DNA of 64,000 bases from JAZLJD01 sp045617725 (GCA_045617725.1 JAZLJD010000036.1:89633-153632), one strand, 5' to 3'. Numbered from the stretch's first letter, positions 52,828 through 61,734 are shown. Numbers and translations: made by a program. The notes: generated by a model not told the origin, from the letters alone.

Positions 52828-53583
52828 TCACAGAATGCGATCTATAATTCCTTTCGGAACCCCGGTGAGCCGATTGATTTGTCTAATGGAAACTCCGCGC
52901 CCGTGTATTTTCTGTATGAACTCGTTTCTTTTTTTCAAAGAAAGGGCTTGAAATTCAGTCGCGCCTGAGCAACCGGTTAACTCAAAAATAATAGTTTGTG
53001 CTACGTCGTCGGGAATACGTTTTCTGGCCTTCTCAATATCCCAGAATTCTTCAGTGTTTTTTTGCTTGTGGAAATCTACAAAATTCTCTGTGCCGCCAAA
53101 GAATGTAAGCACAAACTCGGAATCAATGATTTGTGAATCAGACTTGATAAATGCATTGTAACTGCTCCATTTGTACTTTTGCCCCGGGAATTTCTCCAGC
53201 CCTGCCTTGACCGGATTATAATGAATGTACCGAATCGCCGCCAACAGATAATTGTGCGTATCAACCGGCTCGCTGAAATATCGCCCATCTTGCAAGAATC
53301 CGGTGCGGTCATATTTGGCATTGAACCAACCGGCGTAAGCGGTATTGATTTTACGGAATATTGTGCTTAACGGAATCTCGTTTATGTGAATCAGCAAATG
53401 TACGTGATTGGACATTAAGCAATAGGCGTATAGCTCAAAATGGCATTCCTCCCGGTAGTATTCGAGTATGTCGATGTATTTTTTGTAGTCACGGGTTTCT
53501 TCGAACATGACTTGACGGTCAGCCCCTTTTACAACGACATGATAGATTTTTTGTGCTGACACTTTTCTGGCTTTTCTTGGCAA
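52828..53583 (-). CDS. REP-associated tyrosine transposase (RAYT, HUH/Y1)
   Basis: 251 aa. N-terminal Y1 domain starting KVSAQKIYHVVVKGADRQVMF. HUH motif HVH at 60-62 (SNHVHLLIHI), catalytic Tyr119 region in RYIHYNPVKAGLEK. The C-terminal part adds a helical tail ending in a helix-turn-helix-like IRQINRLTGVPKGIIDRIL. TTG start with GGAGGT five bases upstream. The length is larger than E. coli TnpA-REP (about 165 aa), which fits other RAYT groups. Intact, so possibly active; flanked by short repeats and hairpins as expected for RAYTs. Confidence 0.93.
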   Translation of the reverse strand: MPRKARKVSAQKIYHVVVKGADRQVMFEETRDYKKYIDILEYYREECHFELYAYCLMSNHVHLLIHINEIPLSTIFRKINTAYAGWFNAKYDRTGFLQDGRYFSEPVDTHNYLLAAIRYIHYNPVKAGLEKFPGQKYKWSSYNAFIKSDSQIIDSEFVLTFFGGTENFVDFHKQKNTEEFWDIEKARKRIPDDVAQTIIFELTGCSGATEFQALSLKKRNEFIQKIHGRGVSIRQINRLTGVPKGIIDRIL

Positions 53584-53794
53584 TGCTTACCTCCATTGAA
53601 AAAAATAATCAGGGATATAAAGATGTTGATAGAAAGATAAAGACTTTCTCTGGGAAATGCAGACATTCGTGCGAACTTGAACGAACAATGAATGCATATC
53701 GGATGTGTTGTGATACTTAAGAAATGCGAAAGAAATTCCACATATTTGTAAGTGTTATTTTTAACGATTTTGCCCCAAAAGTAAAGTATATTTG

Positions 53795-53823
53795 TTGAGT
53801 TTTTTTTATTTCTGTGGTAGAGT
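53795..53823 (+). promoter_or_regulatory. Probable ychF promoter inside RAYT unit
   Basis: TTGAGT (53795-53800), 17-base spacer, TAGAGT (53818-53823), about 100 bases before the ychF ATG. It lies between the RAYT gene and the right inverted end. Confidence 0.5.
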
Positions 53824-53829
53824 TACCAC
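53814..53829. promoter_or_regulatory. Palindrome over the -10 of ychF promoter
   Basis: GTGGTA-N4-TACCAC covers the -10 box. It resembles operators of GntR/FadR-type repressors; no such regulator is encoded nearby. Confidence 0.4.
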
Positions 53830-53925
53830 GTTAATCAAAAATGGATAGTTTCGCATGACAAAAGGAACGTCCCCGATGTAATGGACACTCCTTGTGGCAA
53901 AAGGGACTTCCCAAAGGAGATATAT

Positions 53926-55026
53926 ATGAAATTAGGAATCGTCGGACTCCCGAATGTAGGTAAGAGTACGTTGTTTAATTCCCTGACGAAAGCAGGAGCA
54001 GAAGCGGCCAATTATCCCTTCTGTACAATAGACCCCAATGTAGGTATCGTTACGGTGCCGGATGACCGTATTGTGAAGCTGGGAGAGCTTTACAGTACAA
54101 AGAAGGTTACCCCGGCAGTCATTGAATTCGTGGATATTGCAGGACTTGTCAAGGGCGCCAGCAAGGGTGAAGGCCTTGGCAACCAGTTCCTTGCAAATAT
54201 CCGTGAAGTGGACGCCATTGTGCATGTTGTGCGTTGCTTCGAGGACTCCAATGTCATTCATGTAGACGGAAGCGTAGATCCGGTTCGTGACATCGAAACC
54301 ATCAATCTCGAGCTTATTTTCTCGGATCTTGAGATCCTGGAGCGCCGTATTTCCAAGGTTGCCAAGCAGGCCCGCATGGACAAAACGCTTGCCAAGGAAC
54401 TTGAGATGCTCGAGAATATCAAGGCACATCTCGAAGCCGGAAAGATGGCCAAGTCCTTTGATGTTCCCGATGATGAAGATTTGGCGGCACTTTTCGCAAG
54501 CTATAACCTTCTTACAGCGAAAAAAACCATCTATGCAGCCAATGTTGCCGAGGATGATCTCGCAGATGACGGCGCATCCAATAAATATGTAGCCCGCGTG
54601 AAAGAGTATGCGCAGGCAGAGGGCAGCGGTTGCTTCGTAATTTCCGCCAAGCTTGAGGAGGAACTTTCCGAACTCGATGATGAGGAAAAAGCGGAATTCC
54701 TTGCAGACCTGGGAGTTACTTCCTCCGGTCTTGATAAGCTTGTTACCGCTAGTTATGAACTCTTGGGCCTTATTTCCTTCCTGACCGCAGGCGAGGATGA
54801 GTGCCGTGCATGGACCATCAAGGTGGGTACCAAGGCACCGCAGGCAGCCGGTAAGATTCACACGGATTTTGAGCGCGGTTTCATCAAAGCGGAAGTTATC
54901 AACTTTAAGGATCTTTTGGAGTTTGGTTCCACAGCGGCCGCCAAAGAGAAAGGCCTTGTACGTGTGGAAGGAAAAGAATACGTAGTGCAGGACGGAGACG
55001 TAATTCTGTTCCGCTTTAACGTATAA
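53926..55026 (+). CDS. ychF: Redox-regulated/universal GTPase-like ATPase YchF
   Basis: 366-aa OBG-family ATPase. G1 GLPNVGKST (7-15), NYPFCTIDPNVG, G3 DIAGLVKGASKGEGLGN, and the TGS domain at the C-terminus (EFGSTAAAKEKGLVRVEGKEYVVQDGDVILFRFN). The ATG follows AAAGGAG; the upstream frame to 53881 runs into the repeat end and is not used. YchF binds ATP rather than GTP and touches the ribosome. A terminator and array 3 follow. Confidence 0.96.
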   Translation: MKLGIVGLPNVGKSTLFNSLTKAGAEAANYPFCTIDPNVGIVTVPDDRIVKLGELYSTKKVTPAVIEFVDIAGLVKGASKGEGLGNQFLANIREVDAIVHVVRCFEDSNVIHVDGSVDPVRDIETINLELIFSDLEILERRISKVAKQARMDKTLAKELEMLENIKAHLEAGKMAKSFDVPDDEDLAALFASYNLLTAKKTIYAANVAEDDLADDGASNKYVARVKEYAQAEGSGCFVISAKLEEELSELDDEEKAEFLADLGVTSSGLDKLVTASYELLGLISFLTAGEDECRAWTIKVGTKAPQAAGKIHTDFERGFIKAEVINFKDLLEFGSTAAAKEKGLVRVEGKEYVVQDGDVILFRFNV

Positions 55027-55060
55027 TTGCCGAACAAACATAATAGTACAGAAATAAAGA

Positions 55061-55094
55061 AAAAGGACGACAGGAATTCCTGCCGTCCTTTTTT
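55061..55094 (+). terminator. Rho-independent terminator after ychF
   Basis: AAAAGGACG-A-CAGGAA / TTCCTG-C-CGTCCTTTT stem with one mismatch and a perfect inner palindrome, followed by a T run. Ends the ychF transcript ahead of array 3. Confidence 0.85.
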
Positions 55095-55100
55095 GCGTTC

Positions 55101-55200
55101 GTGACAAAGTACACATCCTCGTGACAAAGTACACATCCTCGTGACAAAGTACACATCCCCGTGACAAAGTACACATCCCCGTGACAAAAGGAACGTCCCC
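55101..55200 (-). repeat. 20-bp tandem repeat array 3 (inverted)
   Basis: Four units GTGACAAAGTACACATCCTC/CCCC (55101-55180), then the lead GTGACAAAAGGAACGTCCCC (55181-55200). An inverted copy of array 1: lead at the outer end, units inward. Confidence 0.95.
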
Positions 55201-55209
55201 AAAAAAGAC

Positions 55210-55238
55210 TTGCAAAAGGGGAGGAGAAATAGTATATT
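55210..55238 (+). promoter_or_regulatory. mraZ (dcw) promoter
   Basis: TTGCAA (55210-55215), 17-base spacer, TATATT (55233-55238). It starts 10 bases after array 3 and is followed at once by the MraZ-box-like repeats. Confidence 0.75.
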
Positions 55239-55286
55239 AGTGGTAGAAAGTGTAAGAAAGTGGTACACAGGGGTGTAAAGTGGTAG
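55237..55286 (+). promoter_or_regulatory. MraZ-box-like operator repeats
   Basis: Five 10-base units in tandem: TTAGTGGTAG, AAAGTGTAAG, AAAGTGGTAC, ACAGGGGTGT, AAAGTGGTAG. Three match the AAAGTG(G/T)N3 form reported for Mollicute MraZ and two are weaker. Placed just after the -10 box of the mraZ promoter, which fits autoregulation of the cluster. Confidence 0.75.
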
Positions 55287-55316
55287 ATTTTAGCCCCGAA
55301 AAGGTCGGTGAAGCGT

Positions 55317-55748
55317 ATGTATATGAGCGAATACAACCATACGATTGATCCCAAAGGCAGACTGATTATTCCTTCCAAGTTCCGCGAAGCGGGTGGTGAC
55401 AGATTCACCGTAACGAAGGGATTGGATGGCTGCTTGTTTGTGTATGATGACGAAGGCTTTGCAGACTTCGAGGAAACACTTAAGAAATTACCGATGAGTA
55501 ACCAAAGCACACGCCAGGCCGTCAGATTCTTTTTGGCAGGCGCAGCTGAAGCAGAAATAGATAAACAGGGCAGAGCGTTAATTCCCCAGAACCTGCGTGA
55601 GTATGCGGGACTTGTTAAAGATGTGGCATTAATCGGTGCCGGCAATCATTTTGAAATCTGGGATAAGCAGCGCTGGGAAGCTTACAATGCATCCACCGAT
55701 ATCGAGAGCAATGTCGAGACGATGTCGGAGCTGGGACTGAGCTTCTAG
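55317..55748 (+). CDS. mraZ: Transcriptional regulator MraZ
   Basis: 143 aa, standard length. Two tandem SpoVT/AbrB-like halves: SEYNHTIDPKGRLIIPSKFR (N) and AEIDKQGRALIPQNLREYA (C). Binds DNA repeats upstream of its own operon and lowers expression of division genes. The ATG giving MYMSEYNHTI matches the family start (MFMGEYNHTI type); GTG at 55308 is an alternative. First gene of the dcw cluster. Confidence 0.95.
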   Translation: MYMSEYNHTIDPKGRLIIPSKFREAGGDRFTVTKGLDGCLFVYDDEGFADFEETLKKLPMSNQSTRQAVRFFLAGAAEAEIDKQGRALIPQNLREYAGLVKDVALIGAGNHFEIWDKQRWEAYNASTDIESNVETMSELGLSF

Positions 55749-55765
55749 ACCGATTGGAGGTCAGT

Positions 55766-56707
55766 ATGAGTTTTGAACATATACCGGTTCTCTTGCAGGA
55801 ATGCCTGGGAGAACTCGAAATAAAGCGAAAAGGAATCTATGTGGATGGCACCCTGGGCGGCGCAGGACATGCAAGTGAGGTTGTTAAGCGACTTACGGAC
55901 GAGGGCCATTTCATAGGAATCGATCAGGACGAGGATGCCATAAAAGCAGCAAGCGAGAGACTTGCCCCCTATGCAGGGCGGGTATCCATCGTCAGAGACA
56001 ATTACAAAAATATGTCCCGGGTCGTCAGTGAACTCGGCTATGAGCATGTAGACGGAATACTGCTCGACCTGGGAGTTTCCTCCTATCAGCTGGATACGGC
56101 AGAACGCGGCTTTTCCTATATGCAGGATGCGCCGCTCGATATGAGGATGGACCGAAGACAGGAGCTTACTGCAGCGGATATCGTGAACAACTACCCGCAC
56201 GGCGAGCTTGTGAGAATCATTAGAGATTACGGCGAGGACCAGTTCGCATCGAACATAGCCAAGCACATCTGCGAAGCCCGGAGCCAAAAACCAATTGGAA
56301 CAACCTTCGAGCTGAACGAGATTATCAAGGCCGCCATTCCGATGAAGATGCGTGCCACGGGCGGTCATCCTTCGAAGCGTACATTTCAGGCAATCCGCAT
56401 TGAATGCAACCACGAACTGGATGTCCTTCGGGATTCCGTCAACTCCATGATCGATTTACTGAATCCGGGCGGAAGATTATGCATCATCACCTTCCATTCC
56501 CTGGAAGACCGAATCGTCAAGAGCGCGTTCAAAACGGCTGAGAACCCCTGCATCTGCCCACCGGATTTTCCGAAGTGCACCTGCGGAAGAATCCCCAAGG
56601 GCCGTGTTGTTACAAGAAAACCGATTCTCCCCTGCGAGGAAGAAATCGAAGAAAACAAACGGGCACAGAGTGCTAAGTTAAGAGTATTTGAGAGAGTATA
56701 TTTATAA
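55766..56707 (+). CDS. rsmH: 16S rRNA (cytosine1402-N4)-methyltransferase
   Basis: 313 aa, canonical length. HIPVLLQECLGEL start, VDGTLGGAGHASEV SAM loop, LDLGVSSYQLDTAERGFSY, RRTFQ-type region GGHPSKRTFQAIRIECN and FHSLEDRIVKSAF. Methylates N4 of C1402. ATG 55766 has GGAGG five bases upstream. It overlaps no gene and is 16 bases before ftsL. Confidence 0.97.
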   Translation: MSFEHIPVLLQECLGELEIKRKGIYVDGTLGGAGHASEVVKRLTDEGHFIGIDQDEDAIKAASERLAPYAGRVSIVRDNYKNMSRVVSELGYEHVDGILLDLGVSSYQLDTAERGFSYMQDAPLDMRMDRRQELTAADIVNNYPHGELVRIIRDYGEDQFASNIAKHICEARSQKPIGTTFELNEIIKAAIPMKMRATGGHPSKRTFQAIRIECNHELDVLRDSVNSMIDLLNPGGRLCIITFHSLEDRIVKSAFKTAENPCICPPDFPKCTCGRIPKGRVVTRKPILPCEEEIEENKRAQSAKLRVFERVYL

Positions 56708-56723
56708 ACGGAAAGGAACAGAC

Positions 56724-57191
56724 ATGGAAGTCAGAAAGAGAGCAGATTATCAGTATTCATCCGCAGCGCCCAAGGACTGGACGCAGGAGCTCCCTGATTT
56801 ATCACAAATAGAGCAGTACGAGAAACCGGCCCGTGAAGTCACCTCCCGCCGCAGAAAGAAGACGGCTCGCGAGAGCAACATCAGCATTTCCTTCATCCTT
56901 TTAAGCGCGGTAGCACTTGTCATCATGGGCGTAGTTTTGGTACAATACTTATCGTTGCAGTCGGATGTTTCCAAGACCTTAAACCGTATCGCCCAAAAGG
57001 AGAATACGTTGTCCGAATTAAGGCTTGAGAATGACGAGCACCTCAATGCAATTGAAACCGGCGTGAATCTCGAGGAGATTCGTCGGATTGCCATAGAAGA
57101 CCTCGGAATGCGCTATGCAGGTACGGATCAGATTATGACCTACAGCAGCGAGCTTCGCAATTACGTGGTGCAGTACGAGGCTTTACCGTAA
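56724..57191 (+). CDS. ftsL: FtsL-like division protein
   Basis: 155-aa bitopic protein: basic cytosolic N-terminus (1-54), one span (about 55-77), then a coiled-coil outside region (about 80-120, SDVSKTLNRIAQKENTLSELRLE). Sequence is weakly conserved, as in FtsL generally; position between rsmH and the PBP decides. It would join FtsQ/DivIB at the divisome. ATG at 56724 follows AAAGGAA. Confidence 0.8.
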   Translation: MEVRKRADYQYSSAAPKDWTQELPDLSQIEQYEKPAREVTSRRRKKTARESNISISFILLSAVALVIMGVVLVQYLSLQSDVSKTLNRIAQKENTLSELRLENDEHLNAIETGVNLEEIRRIAIEDLGMRYAGTDQIMTYSSELRNYVVQYEALP

Positions 57192-57204
57192 GCAGGTGAG
57201 TATT

Positions 57205-59169
57205 TTGGATGAATCTTTACAAAAAAAGTCATTATACGATCGTAAAATGACCAAAGGCATGCAAAAGAAGCTGGCAGTATGGTTTATTATCATACTGCTT
57301 GCTTTTATTGTTTTGGGCGTTGTGCTTATACGCATCGTGAAGGACCGCGGCGACAAATATGCCAAAAAGGTATTGTCGCAGCAGGTATATGACGCCAAAA
57401 TCATTCCCTACCGCCGTGGCAGTATCGTGGATGCGGGCGGGAACATCCTTGCCATATCAAAGCAGGTTTACAACCTGATCCTCGATACGAAGGTAATGCG
57501 TTACAATGAATCGGACAAGCTCCATTCCCTGGAGGTGCTCTGTACCGCCTTTGACCTTGACAAAAACGAAATCGAAAGTTATATGAACTCGCATGTAGAG
57601 AGCCAGTACTATGTTTTGAAAAAAAACATCAGCTACGATGCGATGGCGTCTTTCTCTGATATGATGGAGGAAGATGAGCACATTCGCGGGCTTTGGTTTG
57701 AACCCGTATACGATCGGGATTACCCGTATGGTTCCCTTGCCTGCGATGTTATAGGATATATGAATTCCGACGGGAACGGAATTAACGGTTTAGAGGAATA
57801 CTATAACGAGTATCTGACCGGCATTAACGGCCGCGATTACGGTTACTTAAACTCCGATTTGAACCTGGAAAGAACCCGCGTGGAAGCAACCGATGGCGCC
57901 ATTATTCATTCCACCATCGATATTACGATTCAGAATACGGTTGAGAAGTATATAAAGCAGTTCCTTGAGGAGTATCGTGATGCTTACAGACCGGGCGCGG
58001 GTGCTACCAACATGGGCTGCATCGTCATGAATCCGAAGAACGGCAAGGTCCTTGCAATGGCAGATTCCACTTCCTATGACCTCAATAATCCCCGTGACTT
58101 AAGCGGGTATTATACCGACGTCGAGGTAGAGAATCTTAAGAATGACGGGCTTTACACGGATGCACTCAACAAAATGTGGCGTAATTTCTGTATCTCCGAT
58201 ACCTATGAGCCGGGGTCTGTAGGCAAGACCTTAACGATTGCCACGGGCCTGGATTCCGGAAAGCTTACCGGAAATGAGAAGTTTACCTGCGACGGAGCGT
58301 TACAGGTAGCCAATCACCTCATACACTGCAATCTTCACAGAGGACACGGAACTCTTACCGTGAAGGAAGCACTGGAAGTTTCCTGCAACGTATGTCTGAT
58401 GGAAATGGCAGACCGGATAGGCAAGGACGATTTCCTTAAGTATGAGAATATCTTTAACATCGGCCTTCGAACCAATATTGACCTGGTCGGAGAAGCCAGA
58501 ACGGATGCCCTTGTATTTACGGACAAAACAATGGGCGTATCGGAGCTTGCAACCTCCTCCTTCGGGCAGGGCTATAACGTAACCATGATTCAGATGGCGA
58601 GTGCGGTTTCCTCCCTGATTAACGGCGGTTATCTTTATCAGCCGCATTTGGTAAGCTATATTGAGAACTCCGAGGGGGCCGTAATCAAGGAATTTAAGCC
58701 TCGCGTATTAAAACAGACCATTTCAAACGAAACCAGCGAAATCATGAAGGATTATATGATTGGCGTTGTTTCGGAGGGAACGGGAGGTTCCGCCTGTCCG
58801 GCAGGCTATGAAATCGGAGGCAAGACGGGAACGGCCGAGAAGGTTCCCCGTGACAAAACGAACTACGTGGTTTCCTTCATAGGATTCGCCCCGATTGACG
58901 ATCCGGAAGTGCTGATATACGTTGTAATCGATGAACCGAACAGCAAGGATCAGCCCCATTCCTACTATGCAACCGGCGTTGTCAGACAAATCCTTACGGA
59001 GATTCTCCCTTATCTGAATGTGGAGAAGACAAAGGAGATGAGCGAAGAGGATATTGCGGAGCTTGTTCAGCTGGGACTTTACTACATGGATACACAAACC
59101 GGTGAGCTTTATGATGAAGAAACCGGCGAATTAATAGAGCAGGAATGGGATTCTTCCACTGCAGAATAG
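57205..59169 (+). CDS. Class B penicillin-binding protein (FtsI/SpoVD type)
   Basis: 654 aa, transpeptidase for peptidoglycan cross-linking. One N-terminal span, dimerisation region, then transpeptidase domain: SxxK as SVGK (Ser338, Lys341) in YEPGSVGK, SCN at 393-395, KTGT at 540-543. No PASTA repeats at the end, unlike SpoVD of Bacillus. Start is uncertain: TTG at 57205 has AGGTGAG at a good distance; GTG 57196 is the alternative. Division or sporulation role follows from the cluster position. Confidence 0.9.
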   Translation: MDESLQKKSLYDRKMTKGMQKKLAVWFIIILLAFIVLGVVLIRIVKDRGDKYAKKVLSQQVYDAKIIPYRRGSIVDAGGNILAISKQVYNLILDTKVMRYNESDKLHSLEVLCTAFDLDKNEIESYMNSHVESQYYVLKKNISYDAMASFSDMMEEDEHIRGLWFEPVYDRDYPYGSLACDVIGYMNSDGNGINGLEEYYNEYLTGINGRDYGYLNSDLNLERTRVEATDGAIIHSTIDITIQNTVEKYIKQFLEEYRDAYRPGAGATNMGCIVMNPKNGKVLAMADSTSYDLNNPRDLSGYYTDVEVENLKNDGLYTDALNKMWRNFCISDTYEPGSVGKTLTIATGLDSGKLTGNEKFTCDGALQVANHLIHCNLHRGHGTLTVKEALEVSCNVCLMEMADRIGKDDFLKYENIFNIGLRTNIDLVGEARTDALVFTDKTMGVSELATSSFGQGYNVTMIQMASAVSSLINGGYLYQPHLVSYIENSEGAVIKEFKPRVLKQTISNETSEIMKDYMIGVVSEGTGGSACPAGYEIGGKTGTAEKVPRDKTNYVVSFIGFAPIDDPEVLIYVVIDEPNSKDQPHSYYATGVVRQILTEILPYLNVEKTKEMSEEDIAELVQLGLYYMDTQTGELYDEETGELIEQEWDSSTAE

Positions 59170-59180
59170 AGGATGGTGTG

Positions 59181-60542
59181 ATGATGAAAGGTGCAAAAAT
59201 ACTTGTTTTGGGAACCGGAGTGAGCGGCATCGGAAGTGCGGAGCTTTTAAAGGATATCGGCGCATTCCCCTATCTTTTTGATGAGAATGAGCAGGCTTTG
59301 GAAGAAGCCATCCGTATGAAACTTCGCGAAGCGTATCGGGATATTCCTATTTATATAGGAAGTATGGATGATGGCATCCTTAAGGAAACAAAGCTTGCCA
59401 TTATTTCCCCCGGAGTCCCTATTGACGCGCCCTTTGTACTTAAGATGAAAAAGATGGGAATCAAGGTGTCCGGAGAAATCGAACTTGCATACCTGCTTAG
59501 TAAGGGCAGTCTTGTAGCCATTACGGGTACGAACGGCAAGACGACCACAACCACGCTGACCGGAGAAATCATGAAGACGGTTGCCGATACGCATGTGGTG
59601 GGTAACATCGGTTATCCCTATACGATTGAGGCCTTAAAGACGAACGATGAAAGCGTTACGGTGGCGGAGATTTCCTCCTTCCAGCTTGAAACCATGGAAA
59701 CCTTCCATCCGCATGTTTCCGCTATTTTGAATATTACGCCGGATCATCTGAACCGTCATCATACCATGGAGAACTACATTGCATTGAAGGAATCCGTGAC
59801 GAAATGCCAGACGAAGGATGATTTCTGCATTCTGAACTATCGGGATGAAGTGCTTCGTGATTTCGCGAGGGAATGTCCCGCCCGCGTTCTCTTTTTCAGC
59901 TCCATCGGCCCTGTGGAAGACGGTATGTATTTAGAGGGCGAGCAGATTTACAGAGCTTATCCCGGCCGGGAGCCCGTGCCCATGCTGACCATCCATGACA
60001 TGAATCTTGTAGGCATGTGCAATTACGAGAATGTCATGGCGGCCTTCCTCATTACGGAAGCAATGGGCGTGCCCAAAGACAATATTTTAAAGACGATTCG
60101 TGACTTTAAGGCAGTAGAGCATCGTATTGAGTTCGTTGCAGAAAAGAAAGGCGTCGTGTACTACAATGATTCCAAGGCAACAAATCCCGATGCTGCCATC
60201 CAGGGAATTAAGGCGATGACCAGACCGACGGTCTTAATCGGCGGCGGTTTTGACAAAAACAACACCTACGACGAGTGGATTGAAGCCTTCGACGGCAAGG
60301 TAAAGGCCCTTGTCCTTATAGGACAGACCAGGGAAGCTATCGCAGAATGTGCCCAAAAACACGGTATACAGAACGTAATTCTGGCCGATACCTATGAGGA
60401 ATGCTTTAAAATCTGCGTAGAGCAGGCCGAAAAGGGGGATGCGGTTTTGCTTTCTCCCGCCTGTGCAAGCTGGGGCATGTTCAAATGCTACGAACAGCGT
60501 GGAACAATGTTTAAGGATATGGTAAATGCGCTTGAAGACTGA
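59181..60542 (+). CDS. murD: UDP-MurNAc-L-alanine:D-glutamate ligase
   Basis: 453 aa. ATP site GTNGKTT at 116-122, EISSFQLETME, TPDHLNRHHTMENY, ending SPACASWGMFKCYEQRG. Adds D-Glu to the stem. ATG at 59181 after GAGG; it is followed directly by another ATG (59184). No mraY precedes it in this cluster. Overlaps ftsW by 17 bases. Confidence 0.95.
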   Translation: MMKGAKILVLGTGVSGIGSAELLKDIGAFPYLFDENEQALEEAIRMKLREAYRDIPIYIGSMDDGILKETKLAIISPGVPIDAPFVLKMKKMGIKVSGEIELAYLLSKGSLVAITGTNGKTTTTTLTGEIMKTVADTHVVGNIGYPYTIEALKTNDESVTVAEISSFQLETMETFHPHVSAILNITPDHLNRHHTMENYIALKESVTKCQTKDDFCILNYRDEVLRDFARECPARVLFFSSIGPVEDGMYLEGEQIYRAYPGREPVPMLTIHDMNLVGMCNYENVMAAFLITEAMGVPKDNILKTIRDFKAVEHRIEFVAEKKGVVYYNDSKATNPDAAIQGIKAMTRPTVLIGGGFDKNNTYDEWIEAFDGKVKALVLIGQTREAIAECAQKHGIQNVILADTYEECFKICVEQAEKGDAVLLSPACASWGMFKCYEQRGTMFKDMVNALED

Positions 60543-61734
60543 CAATATAGTACCAATTAATCAGGAAGATATGGTCTACCGTCATCCTCAAAAGGAGACG
60601 GAGAAAAAGACGAAGCGATATTTTGACTACAGTCTGATACTGGTAGTTGTATTTTTGTTGCTTTTTGGCCTCCTGATGGTACATTCCGCAACCAGCTACA
60701 AGAGCGGCAATTACTACATAAAAAGACAGCTCATCGCGGACGGAATCGGTATCGTGGCGATGCTGTTTGTGACATTTTTTAAGTTTAAGTGGATTGATGT
60801 ACTTACACCTTATGTATATATTGTGTCCGTACTGGCACTGTTTCTGGTCCTGATTCCGAGCATTGCCGTAACGGCAGGTAATGCAACACGCTGGATTAAA
60901 ATTTACGGCGGCTTTCAGCTGCAACCCGCTGAGATCACCAAAATCGGCGTGATTTTAGTGGTGTCTTCGCTGGTTACGCATATGGGACGGGGGATTAATA
61001 CCTGGAAAGCCATGGCAATCGTGACTTTGGTAGTATTCATACCGGCAGCCATTATCTATAAGGTGAATGACAATATGAGTACGGCCATTATTGTGGCCGC
61101 AATCGGTTCCGTAATTTATCTCATTTCCTGCAGCGATGCCAAAAAGATTCTCACGTACATCGGTGTTATGCTCGCGGCGGCTTCGGGACTTGCTTACTAT
61201 GTGTACAGGCAGGTCATAGCGGAGATTCCGTTCACGGACAAGCCCATGCGTATTCAACGTATTATCGCCTGGCTTCATCCCGAGGAGCACGCCAGCGACA
61301 AGGCGTACCAGACCATTCAGGCTCTGTATGCCATAGGAAGCGGCGGTATCATGGGCAAGGGATTAGGGGAAGGAATCCAGAAGATGGACAATATCCCCGA
61401 GATTCAGAATGATATGATTTTCAGCGTTGTATGCGAGGAACTCGGACTGTTTGGCGCTTTTGCCATCCTTACCCTGTATATCATTTTGATTTGGCGATGT
61501 CTTGTAATAGCCAATAACGCCAATACCATTTTTGAGTCGCTAGTGGTGGTCGGCGTCATGACGCATTTTTCCATTCAGGTTATCCTAAATGTTGCGGTTG
61601 TTACGAATACGATTGTTAATACGGGTGTTTCACTGCCGTTTATCAGCTACGGTGGTTCCAGTGCCATATTCCTTTTGGCGGAAGTGGGGCTTGTGCTGAA
61701 TGTCGCGAGAAATATCAGAACGGAAGTTAATTAA
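60526..61734 (+). CDS. ftsW: SEDS-family glycosyltransferase FtsW
   Basis: 402-aa membrane protein with about ten spans; SEDS polymerase partner of the class B PBP. TAGNATRWIKI...FQLQPAEITK (SEDS loop), LHPEEHASDKAYQTIQALYAIGSGG (conserved DxxYQ region), and SLPFISYGGSSAIFLLAEVGL at the end. Start ATG 60526 overlaps murD; a later ATG at 60571 is possible. murG, often next, is not here. Followed directly by ftsQ. Confidence 0.95.
   Translation: MRLKTDNIVPINQEDMVYRHPQKETEKKTKRYFDYSLILVVVFLLLFGLLMVHSATSYKSGNYYIKRQLIADGIGIVAMLFVTFFKFKWIDVLTPYVYIVSVLALFLVLIPSIAVTAGNATRWIKIYGGFQLQPAEITKIGVILVVSSLVTHMGRGINTWKAMAIVTLVVFIPAAIIYKVNDNMSTAIIVAAIGSVIYLISCSDAKKILTYIGVMLAAASGLAYYVYRQVIAEIPFTDKPMRIQRIIAWLHPEEHASDKAYQTIQALYAIGSGGIMGKGLGEGIQKMDNIPEIQNDMIFSVVCEELGLFGAFAILTLYIILIWRCLVIANNANTIFESLVVVGVMTHFSIQVILNVAVVTNTIVNTGVSLPFISYGGSSAIFLLAEVGLVLNVARNIRTEVN

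Larger units (their letters stand above)
52631..53874. mobile_element. RAYT transposase unit with inverted ends
   Basis: The left end GGGACGTTCCTTTTGTCAC (52631-52649) and right end TGACAAAAGGAACGTCCCC (53856-53874) are inverted copies of the same lead, bounding the RAYT gene, array 2 and a hairpin. A second, diverged right-end copy (TGGCAAAAGGGACTTCCC) lies at 53895-53912. Whether the whole unit moves is an inference; known RAYTs act on short repeats and rarely self-transpose. Confidence 0.65.

Noticed and set aside
52567..52968. Open frame through array 2 (Cys-rich repeated peptide)
   Set aside because: The 20-bp unit has no stops on one strand, so any frame stays open by chance. No ribosome-binding site, and it runs into the RAYT gene on the other strand.
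53932..55215. 427-codon antisense frame over ychF
   Set aside because: It is the reverse shadow of a well-recognised ychF and extends through the repeat array; no family text is seen.
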